Assembly: GCA_024741835.1 (NCBI GenBank)
Contig: JAENRP010000483.1
Coordinates: 1 to 17,632 of the forward strand
Source of the DNA: Diplocarpon mali
Taxonomy: Eukaryota; Ascomycota; Leotiomycetes; Helotiales; Drepanopezizaceae
Length of the DNA: 17,632 nt
Direction of reading: 5' to 3'
This document shows positions 9,817 through 17,632 of this stretch, one piece after another (position 1 is the stretch's first letter; every line of letters begins with the position of its first letter). Under the pieces are notes generated by a model. That model was not told the origin of the DNA and ran no database searches. It saw only the letters and a program-made list of their open reading frames with translations. A program made the translations under genes and the position numbers.

Positions 9817-10027
9817 AAAGAATATTAAAATACCTAACTAATCGCAACCTTAAGTTATTATTCTTAAAATATCCGAAGAATGCAAGTGGGAATATTAAAC
9901 GATTTCCTAGCCTATTAATTATCTTACTTTCCTTTAATCCTTATTTTTACATTTTTAGCAAGGTCGCTTCCTTTATTATTTAAGATATAGATCTTTTAGG
10001 ATTACTTTAAATTCTTACCTACTCTGA

Positions 10028-10210
10028 CTTATTTTATATTCTTAATATTAGCCTTTAATTATAATATTCCTATTACTTTCCTTAAATAATAAATAAAAAG
10101 TCCAATTTCCTTAATATATATATAGCAAACCTATTGCAGCTTATATACCCTTTTAATTCTTATACCCTATTGAACTCTCTTATTTACACTCCCTATCTTT
10201 TATAAGTAAT
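10028..10210 (+). other. Short AT- and pyrimidine-rich spacer
   Basis: This stretch lies between the end of gypsy pol and the first codon of the unknown-family copy 1. It holds TATATATATA and C/T runs and no recognisable protein. A 3' LTR or polypurine tract was looked for and not seen. It could serve as the 5' untranslated region of the downstream gene relic. Confidence 0.35.
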
Positions 10211-11056
10211 ATGCCTCTAAAGAACTTACAAATGGTTTTATCTACTGCGATAAGGGATAAATAAGCACTAGTTATAAACTTCTCTTAAGATAGTAGAGCT
10301 ATTGTATCATTAAAGAGCTTTAAATCGACCTACGCAGCCTTAGGAGATATAAAGTAATAAAAACTCCTTTTAACTTACGCGAATGCTATTAGCAACCTTT
10401 CAACCTAGGTAGCCCTTAGAATTCTCTAATTTAACGACTTCTTAACCGAAGAATTGAGATTGAAGGGAATCTCCAAAGAGGAATTCTTAACTAACGCAGA
10501 TTAATATATAACCTTGGCCGACACTTTCAAAACGGACTAAGATAAAAGGGAAGAATCTATTTAATAATTAAATAATTTAACCACTAATAAAAGAGGACTC
10601 CTATTTCGTTTACGTTTCCTAACAAATATTAATTCTAATAATAGAAGGCGAGTATTATTAAAAATTCTTAAGGAAAACACTCTTATAGCCAAAGCTATTC
10701 AAATTCTCAATTTCTTTATTATTTAAGAAGGAGTAGCAAAATTCTAAGGCAATCGAATTCGCAGTCACAGATTTATAGGCCTATCTAATGCAGTACTTAT
10801 AGCAGCTAATAGAGCTATAAAAAGATCAAATTAAGCTGCAGATATTACCCTACTTAATAGCACTATTATTAATATACTAGGGCTCCGCACTTCTACTTAT
10901 AGTTTACTTATTTTAAGAAAAAACTGGACTCCTATGCTAAGGTTTAGATAAGATTTCTTTAATAATAAAGAAGGGAATTGATTATTTATAATCAAGCCTA
11001 CCTTAAAATTCGCTTCTTAATCTAAAGATATAATAAGTGTTAAACTATATAATTTA

Positions 11057-11079
11057 ACTTGCGGTCTTAAATTAGGAAT
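11057..11079. repeat. 23-bp palindromic element, unknown family copy 1, site A (decayed)
   Basis: It begins ACTTGCGGTC, and the second arm is largely lost. In frame it reads TCGLKLGI at codon 283, aligned with the element at codon 297 of copy 2. A further TGGACCTAACTTACC at 11102-11116 resembles half of another element. Confidence 0.45.
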
Positions 11080-12442
11080 TAGAAATAAGAATTTTAAAAC
11101 TGGACCTAACTTACCTTTTATTAAAATAATTCTAGAAACCGCTGTTAAATAAACTGCCTAAACGCTTAATGTAGCCTCTTTAGAATTTTCGGAATCTTTA
11201 GAAGACTCTTCTTTAGCTAAACGACCTATTTTAGCTCAACCTTTAAAAAGGATAGATCGTTTGATAGCCACCTTAGCTGATTTGCAATTTAAAACTAAAG
11301 GATTGCGCGCTCGCTTAGACTCCTTCCTTAATAATTTAAAAGAGCTAGTTCTTAACTTCTTTATATTTATATATAACTGTTTTAAAAACGATAATATAAG
11401 GGAAGACCCTATTCCTACTGCTTTAAAGATAACTAGGAAAGCTATTAAATAGATTCAATAGCTTATCTTAAACGAGTTCGCCCTTATAGATATTGTTTAA
11501 TTCTTTAATAATTATAAAAGTTAAGAACCTAGTCTCTCGGATGCTAAGCGAGACTATTTTATCTTATAAGAAAGAGAACGCAAAGAGGAATCTATTAATT
11601 AGGATATTTGTAATTGTAGTAATATACCTCAATTGGTTATTCTTAACCTTAAGCTTAGAGAACGATATGATATTTAAGTATCCTTTATAATAAAGACTCG
11701 CTTTCGATAGTATCTTCCTAGCGTAGAAATCGAAGGGAGAAGACTTTGCGACCTTTATATTCGCTCTCTTTCGGTTTACTATAATCTTAATTATAAAAGA
11801 TTTGATATTAATAAAACTATTAAATACTTTAAACTTCTTTATATAGTAGAAGATATCGATCTTTTTCTAATCCACTCTGATAATTAGTTCTTTATCTCTT
11901 TAAAGATATGCAAATCCAACCTATTAATAATAGAGGCATCTCTAGGTGCTATAAAATTCAAGGCTGATCCTAAAGCCTTAAAGGCATTAGAGCTAATTAA
12001 ATAGAACAATTCTTTCTTTTTAATATTATTAAGCAATAAATAGTAAGAGGAAATAGAGGAAGAAGGGTCAATTATGATGCCTAAACCCTTCGGATACCGC
12101 TTCCTAACCGACAATTTTACTATTAATAATAGTGCTTTTACAAGTATATTCCTCTCTATTATAAGATAAGAAGTAGAGATGTACCTTTATTACTTCCGCC
12201 TTATGGATAATGCGACCTTTATACCTTTTTATTTTCTTTATAATATGATATTTAATCTCACTTAATAAGTCCTTCGGATGCATTATAGACTCTACCTCTT
12301 AGCTATAATAGCAAAAAGTAGAAGAGCCTATTAGCTTATAGCCTACTTTAAACCTCTTTAATTAATTGGCCTTAGTCTTTATAATTAAGTTGTTTTAATA
12401 AAGAGGGATACAAGTGCTACTAATAAAGAAATTCCAATTTTT

Positions 12443-12465
12443 ACTTGCGGTCCCGGCTTGCAAGT
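12443..12465. repeat. 23-bp palindromic element, unknown family copy 1, site C
   Basis: It begins ACTTGCGGTCC and ends GGCTTGCAAGT; the arms pair at 8 of 11 positions. In frame it reads TCGPGLQV at codon 745, aligned with codon 769 of copy 2. Confidence 0.75.
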
Positions 12466-13327
12466 CAATTTTATTAAAAAGCAAGTCTTAGATTATCAGA
12501 TCCTACCGATTAGATAAGGGCCATCTTCTAAAAGCCTTAATAAGTAGGTCAGCTCTTAGTCGAATATAAAACTCATTCTATTTATAAAGAAGATAAGTCA
12601 ATAGACTTCCTAAGCACTTGGTTTAAAATCTCAGCTAGCTTATATAACTGTAAAAATAAAGTAAAAAGAGATCTTATAACCTATTACTAATAATAGTAAC
12701 CCTATTATAGTAATAATAAAACAAGGGCACCTTTTTAAAATGCGCTTAAACAAACTTTATAGAATTAGTAGCTTTATAGCCTTTTGCAATAACTATATAG
12801 CTATTTGTAATAAGAATACCTTAGAAAATAAGACTTGAATCTCTAATCTTATCTTTTCAATCTCTACTCTAAAGCAACCTCTAGTGCCTTAATAGATTAA
12901 TATAAGTAAAACCACTATACCTTTTAAGGCAGCTTTTCATCTTAAGAACTGCAGTAGCCTTTTTAAAGCCATTATTAGTTGATACTCTTAAATGGATCCT
13001 TCTATTATAATTGAAGTATAGGAGTTGTTCCTTCTTAATAAGGATAAATTGAAAATCCACCTTATAAAATATAATTAAAAACTCTTTAATACCCTTATTA
13101 AGGCTTAGACAAACGTTATAAACACTAAGTCGCTTCTTTATAAACTTAAGTCTTAGAGATAATGCGATAAAGTAAATGCTATTCAAGAGCCTAATGCACT
13201 AATTGATAAAGGCATTATTATAAGAAAATTCGGAAAAGAGACAAATTAAGATGCTAGTATAATATTAGACCCTGATTTAGGAACCAATCCCTTATTTTTA
13301 CCCTTAAGCTTAGAAACGCTAAGACTG

Positions 13328-13350
13328 ACTCGCAAGCCCAGTCTGCAAGT
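13328..13350. repeat. 23-bp palindromic element, unknown family copy 1, site D
   Basis: It begins ACTCGCAAGCC and ends CTGCAAGT. In frame it reads TRKPSLQV at codon 1040, close to the C-terminus, aligned with codon 1043 of copy 2. A further ACTCGG...CTACGAG block at 13359-13382 looks like a decayed second element, not in the usual phase. Confidence 0.7.
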
Positions 13351-13486
13351 GAGGTTGGACTCGGCTAGCTTAAGCCTACGAGATGGTTCAGATAAACCTT
13401 AGTCACTTGAATTAAAGAAAACGCTAAGAGGTAAGAACTAATACAAAAGAAGAAGACTTCGAAGTGATAATAGAACCGATAATTGA

Positions 13487-14045
13487 GTTAAGCAATTTAG
13501 AAAATCTAGCCTATCACCCTTAGAGAAGACTATTTGAAGAACTTACGAATTTGAGTTAAATCTTTTTAAGATTATCTACTTCTTATATACTAGCACCTCT
13601 TTATTCTCTATTCATTATTCTATTCTATATATATTCTTTATGCTACTTCGTTCTTTATATAATCTATTCCTTAATTATTTCCTTTATATACAATTTTCTA
13701 ATGCTTACCTTTAAAATATCATCCTCACTTTTAAAGAATTATCATTTACTAATTATAGGTCCTTATATGCGTCATACCCTACTTTTGTTCCTACTTCCAG
13801 CCTCTTTATGCCTACTTTTCCTTTATACACTAGTACGACTCCAAACTCTATAAATAAGCCTCTCCTTATACTACGATTTTACTTTTTTTACTTCTCTTTT
13901 CAACCCTACCAGACCTATAACATTAGTACTACTACTATTATCTTTCTATTATCAATCTTTTTAAGTATAAGCCTATTATATTATTAATCTTTTTTAAATA
14001 ATCATCTCTTTATTTAAAGCTACCTCCTCTGCTAAATAATTCATT
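13487..14045 (+). other. Pyrimidine-rich intergenic stretch
   Basis: No protein is recognisable. The plus strand is very rich in C and T with TATATA-type strings, the composition often seen in fungal promoters and 5' untranslated regions. It lies directly upstream of the second unknown-family copy in the same orientation, so it may be that gene's former 5' region. The frame of copy 1 continues without clear homology into the first part. Confidence 0.4.
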
Positions 14046-14933
14046 ATAGCACTATTAACCATAAGTAAAAAGGCCATACCTAAGAAGAATATATCGGTTA
14101 TTGCCTTAGGTAATAAGTCCTTAAGCATTACTAATAATAAACTAATATTAAAGGGAAGGTTCTTATAGGATAGTAAGTTACTAAGATCATTAGAAGATAT
14201 AGTAAGTACTTATAAAACATTAGGTAAGACTAAATAGTAGGTATTCTTAAATTCATCTATTAAAGTGCTTAACTATAGAATTTCTACTATTAAGGAAGGA
14301 TTCTTAGGTTTTAATGATTTCTTAGATAAGGAACTCTAAGGCAAAGGTATTAATTGTGAAAAGTTTTTATAAGAGTATTAAGGGTATGCCAATTCGGTTG
14401 ACTTATTTTAGAAGAACTGAGATAAGAAAAATAAGTATATAAAAAGACTAATACAGTTTATAAGCAGAATATATAGAACGCTCTTTCGGAGCTACTTTAT
14501 AAATGATATTACTATAAATAATGCTTTGCAGGGACTCGGCAAGATTTTTAAAACGTACCAACTAGTAGCTAAAGCCATATAGGTATTAAATCATTTTACT
14601 ATTTAAGAAGGTATAAAGAAGTTGCAAGGAAATAGTGCGCAAAGCAGAAAATTTATTAGATTCTCAAGCACTATTATACACTCTACTATTCAAACTATAA
14701 AGGATAGCCCCGCCTAGTATAATAATCTTATACTCCTTAACTAAACTATTCTAAATACGCTTAGCTTGCAATAGTTATAATGCGGTCTACTTGTTATAAA
14801 AGAAAAGATAATATATCTAATTGAATATACTATAAACTACTTTAATAATAAAATAGAGAGATAGGAATTTGTTATACCTGCTACCCTAAAGCTATTACTA
14901 CTTGCGGTAGGATCAATAGATAAGCGCGATTTA

Positions 14934-14956
14934 ACTCGCAGGCCTAGCCTATAGGT
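14934..14956. repeat. 23-bp palindromic element, unknown family copy 2, site A
   Basis: It begins ACTCGCAGGCC and ends GCCTATAGGT. In frame it reads TRRPSL, stop (former Gln), V at codon 297. Confidence 0.75.
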
Positions 14957-15119
14957 AGAATTAGCATATAATAAAGAAGTCTATAAGCATAAGGTACCTA
15001 TAATACTAGAAATACAAACTGCTAACTATTATAACCCTAAAGCATTAGACTTAGATGTATTTGAATTACTATCCTTAGAAATGCCTAAAATACCTTATAT
15101 ACTAGTAGTAAAGAAACTA

Positions 15120-15142
15120 GCTCGCAGGCCTGGCCTATAGGT
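15120..15142. repeat. 23-bp palindromic element, unknown family copy 2, site B
   Basis: It begins GCTCGCAGGCC and ends GGCCTATAGGT. In frame it reads ARRPGL, stop (former Gln), V at codon 359. The matching place in copy 1 (11216-11239) reads AKRPILAQ, which may be a decayed version or the uninserted host sequence. Confidence 0.75.
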
Positions 15143-16349
15143 TAAAATACGTAATAATATAGACTTAGAAGATAAGCTAATAGATAAAGTAGACGGCCCT
15201 ATTACTAACATATTAGAAATTTTTAATAATACTAAGAAGGATATATCTAATATTGTATAGACCTTTCCTAAAGATTTGCAAAAGTTTATTTTAAAATTCT
15301 ATAAGTCTATAATAAAGCGTTTAAAGAAGGAAAACCGGGGAGATGTTTTATTAGTATAAGAGGCAATGGCAAGAGCCGTTAAATAGATTATAAAACTGCA
15401 ATAAGACGAATTCACCTCAGATAATATCATACAATTCTTTATCAACTATAAAAAATCAAAGGGCGATTACTATATACTTAAGGAGAAGCCTAAAGATATT
15501 ACAATAATGATCTTTATAGAATATTATCAAGTCCCCTTTAATATTAAGATAATACTATAATATAGTAATAGATTCAAAGTCATAGTAATACTAGAAATGA
15601 AGACTCGCCTAAGTAAATTCGTAATAAGGATGTTTAAAGACTTCTATTTTAAGAAATTTTATACCCTTTATAAACGATAATATGCACTATACTACAGACT
15701 AGCATCAATAGGCATTACTAATAAAGAGGTATTATCTAATATCTATAAATTTTATACTATTCCTAATTTAAAACTATTCTTATTATATCTTAAAAACTAT
15801 GCAATTATGGCCATTAGTAATAGAATAGCTAATTAGATTAAGAAAGATATATTATTAAGTTTCTCTAAGTTCTAAGTAGCACCTAAGGCCCTTAAATTAT
15901 TCTATAATATCGCTTGGACCCCTGCCTAGTATAAGACTATACTAACTAATAATACCTTAATATTACTCTATAGTAAAGGCTTCTTAAATATGCCTAAGCT
16001 GCTTAGCTATGCCTTTTTAAGCATTATATGCATATATAGCCCTAGCTATTATAGAAAGAATTCATTTTTAATATTAGTATAAGAGGAATTGGAAATATAC
16101 TAGCATCATTTTCGGAATTCTAATAAAAAACTTTCGCCTCCCTTTGCATTTCTCTATAATATAATATATAGCTTAATACAATAGACTTTAAGAATGCACT
16201 ATAGGCTGTATCTTAGTGCGCTATTAACTCGTTATAAGTCTTTATATAAGTTAGTAACGTATCCTAAGCCTATATAGTTTATAAGCATTAACTACTATTC
16301 GAGAATTATTACTACTAAGATTGACGCTAACTTACAATTTATCAAATCG

Positions 16350-16372
16350 ACTCCTAGGCCCGGCTCGCGGGT
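16350..16372. repeat. 23-bp palindromic element, unknown family copy 2, site C
   Basis: It begins ACTCCTAGGCC and ends GGCTCGCGGGT. It is one of the most GC-rich copies and reads TPRPGSRV in frame at codon 769. Confidence 0.8.
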
Positions 16373-17171
16373 CAACTCCCTTAATAATAGAACTATTAAC
16401 TATTATATGATTCTTATTGTAAAACAATCGACTAAAGAATTTGCTATATAGGAAAAGTCTTATAAGTTATTTACACTTATACCCTATCGTCTTAAGAACT
16501 CTTAATAGATCTTATTAAATCTAGCGCAAAGCGCTATATAATAAAAAGAGCTAAATACTAAGGAGAAAATTGTCTTAAAGGAATACGTTTCAAATAATAC
16601 TACTCTATTCTTAGTATTTATAAGATAAGGTATATTTGTTAATCTTAATTCAGAATAGGAACCCGGAAAGGGCGGCTTTTTAACTATTAATAATAACTAT
16701 ATAGAAGTTATTAGCAATAATTCACTTAAGAATAGCACTAACCTAGAAGATTTCCTTATTAACTCACTTAGCATAAAGAGACTAAGTATAATAAGATAGG
16801 GTGCGGCCGGAGAATCTTCTACAAAGTTCTATACAACCCTTAGGATAACAAAAGGCGGTCTATTATCAAAGGCCCTTATAAGTAGAAGATTATAGAATAA
16901 CCTATTAATAGTAATAGCTATAAAGGAGTTATTCTTAAAGGATATAGCACAACTAATAATATATCTAAAGAAATATAAGTAAGAACTTTTTAACGATTTT
17001 ACTAATACTTAAAAGCTAGTATAATAACTAGAACTATAGTTATATAGCGACAAATCCTAAGCTAAGACAAAAGGCACTAATAATAATATTAAAGCTAATA
17101 ATATAATTAATAAGACAATTCTTCTTAAGAAGTACAGTATTAAAAAGCCTTATGCAAAAACCCCTAATACA

Positions 17172-17194
17172 ACTCCTAAGCCCGGCCTGCAACT
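17172..17194. repeat. 23-bp palindromic element, unknown family copy 2, site D
   Basis: It begins ACTCCTAAGCC and ends GGCCTGCAACT. In frame it reads TPKPGLQL at codon 1043, shortly before the Asn-rich tail. Confidence 0.75.
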
Positions 17195-17519
17195 CAATCT
17201 AAAGAAAGGCAAGGCTAAGGAAGTTATAGCTATAGAATCTCCTACCGCATCCCCTTTAATAGTAGATTACTCTTTAGAGAATGATAATAATAATAAAGAG
17301 GATAATAATAATAATACTACGATATAAGTCTCCCTCCCTATTAGCAGAAGCTATCAAACTATACTAGCATCTTTACAAAATACTAAAGCTCTTATAATAT
17401 TAAGACTGGACTCTTCTAATACTAATAGCGAACTATTAAAAAGAAGTAGGCACTTTATAAAGAGAGTATTATCTAGTAATAGTTCTTCTTATCCTTTAAA
17501 GAGAACTAAGGAAAATTAA

Positions 17520-17632
17520 TATCTAAGTTAGTACTATTTTTAATTGTTTTTACAACTCTATAGCTTATTTGTTTGTTTTGCTAGTTTCGTTTTCTAACTC
17601 CTAGGCCTGGCCTATAGGTGAAAAGTGCATAT
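17520..17632 (+). other. 3' flank of copy 2, cut by window end
   Basis: T-rich sequence with no coding frame I recognise. It contains one more palindromic element near its end. Confidence 0.35.
17597..17619. repeat. 23-bp palindromic element, 3' flank
   Basis: It begins ACTCCTAGGCC and ends GGCCTATAGGT; the arms pair at 8 of 11 positions. It lies 77 bases after the end of copy 2. In its own phase it reads TPRPGL, stop, V, followed by K-S-A-Y. Whether this is inside a further frame cannot be seen before the window ends. Confidence 0.75.

Larger units (their letters stand above)
6182..10027 (+). pseudogene. Ty3/gypsy Pol (reverse transcriptase, RNase H, integrase), RIP-degraded
   Basis: This frame is -1 relative to Gag-protease and runs about 1,281 codons to TGA 10025-10027. 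Reverse transcriptase: KEKGTYRLI (about 7080), VTIKDTNVPL, the LPQG motif as LP-stop-G (7307-7318), and the YxDD motif as YIND (7397-7408). RNase H (about 7830-8250): the expected Asp is Asn in NISL, followed by LIEQLNRAASDLLKALLIKWIT, with stops at two of its positions, and DFEVKYIL. Integrase: zinc HHCC reduced to roughly Y-H-C-Y (about 8600-8745); two of the three DDE acids are Asn (SLNII and TINKGLENKG), while the Glu in VVEQGY survives. A GPY/F-like module (about 9540-9660) ends in TFAANRLKRF, followed by an acidic tail. All these losses fit RIP. The element cannot be active. Confidence 0.9.
10211..13486 (+). pseudogene. Unknown repeated gene family, copy 1 (RIP-degraded)
   Basis: I do not recognise this family. 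One frame from ATG 10211 (MPLKNLQMVL) to TGA 13484-13486 covers about 1,091 codons with no net frameshift; most internal stops are TAA/TAG. It is homologous along its length to 14046-17519. Shared blocks include FNDFLTEELRLKGIS (about 10429), AIQILNFF with QEGVAKFQGN and a RIP stop at each Gln (about 10695-10755), VLRMHYRLYL (about 12271), and a charged, probably coiled-coil region ending LFLLNKDKLKIHLIKYN (about 13025). The C-terminus is basic (KRRRLRSDN). A 63-codon stretch at 11261 is still open. Palindromic elements lie in frame at codons 283, 745 and 1040. It may be a transposon-borne protein or a captured host gene; the sequence does not decide. Confidence 0.7.
14046..17519 (+). pseudogene. 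Unknown repeated gene family, copy 2 (RIP-degraded)
   Basis: The frame runs from ATA 14046 (likely a former ATG: then A-L-L-T-I-S-K-K-A) to TAA 17517-17519, 1,157 codons with no net frameshift. Internal stops are nearly all TAA/TAG. Blocks shared with copy 1 include FNDFLDKELQGKGIN (stop at Gln), AIQVLNHFTIQEGIKKLQGN (stops at two Gln), PPFAFLYNIIYS, TLRMHYRLYLSALL (16185) and IKELFLKDIAQLIIYLKKYK, the last probably coiled coil. Between these lie HYRLYLSALLTRYKSLYKL and, after 16350, FAIQEKSYKLFTLIPYRL. Asn-rich runs (about 17283-17318) precede a Ser-rich basic end, RVLSSNSSSYPLKRTKEN. Four palindromic elements lie in frame. I can assign no domain or catalytic motif. The level of divergence from copy 1 suggests an old duplication, both copies later hit by RIP. 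Confidence 0.75.

Noticed and set aside
10028..10210. 3' LTR of the gypsy element
   Set aside because: I compared this spacer by eye with 2430-3386 and found no shared block, TGT/ACA ends or polypurine tract.
11493..11690. Open plus-strand frame of 65 codons
   Set aside because: It is in a different frame from the unknown-family protein, whose homology to copy 2 (FFNNYKS..., FFINYKK...) runs through this stretch with RIP stops.
11884..12114. Open minus-strand frame of 76 codons
   Set aside because: It is antisense to the unknown-family copy 1, where the plus frame is supported by its continuity with the rest of the pseudogene.
12881..13186. Longest open frame in the window (101 codons, minus strand)
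   Set aside because: The plus strand here aligns with copy 2 (coiled-coil block around 13025). Antisense frames stay open easily because RIP stops fall on the coding strand.
957..17619. CRISPR array or mitochondrial GC-cluster array
   Set aside because: The palindromes are irregularly spaced by tens to thousands of bases with no spacers, and the surrounding gypsy and copia relics point to nuclear DNA.
1..17632. An alternative genetic code in which TAA and TAG mean Gln
   Set aside because: Stops also replace Trp, catalytic Asp is changed to Asn and zinc Cys/His to Tyr, and all the relics are repeats; RIP explains all of these together and recoding does not.

Overview
This window looks like a block of AT-rich heterochromatin from a filamentous ascomycete (Pezizomycotina). 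It is made of decayed repeats that carry the marks of repeat-induced point mutation (RIP). The evidence is direct. Long protein-like reading frames run for 1.5 to 3.8 kb with little or no net frame change, yet they are broken by dozens of stops. Almost all of these are TAA or TAG at places where related fungal proteins have Gln (CAA/CAG) or Trp (TGG). Other losses are also transitions: Asp to Asn at catalytic sites, and Cys or His to Tyr at zinc sites. TpA is very common throughout. I see no gene likely to be functional, and no rRNA, tRNA or CRISPR. The species cannot be named from the sequence.

Layout. 1-280 holds short degenerate TAGCTA-type repeats. 281-855 is a truncated Ty3/gypsy pol fragment (+). 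It ends abruptly at a minus-strand Ty1/copia gag relic, 852-2348, preceded on its own strand by a TGT...ACA hairpin (2372-2429) that may be an LTR remnant. 2430-3386 is a pyrimidine-rich leader. 3387-10027 is a nearly complete but dead Ty3/gypsy element (+): gag-protease in one frame (3387-6200), then reverse transcriptase, RNase H and integrase in the -1 frame (6182-10027). I could not find LTRs for it. 10211-13486 and 14046-17519 (both +) are two diverged full-length copies of one gene family of about 1,090-1,160 codons that I cannot assign to a known function.

The most unusual signal is a family of about sixteen 23-bp, GC-rich, near-palindromic repeats spread over the window (outer ACTC/GAGT, inner GCC-n-GGC, variable four bases between). 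They lie inside the copia gag relic, the gypsy gag and pol, and both copies of the unknown family. Thirteen of the fourteen copies inside a recognised frame are read in the same phase, giving a peptide of the form T-x-x-P-G-L-x-V. The two copies of the unknown family carry them at matching positions. This resembles the in-frame palindromic elements of Rickettsia, but in a fungal repeat landscape.
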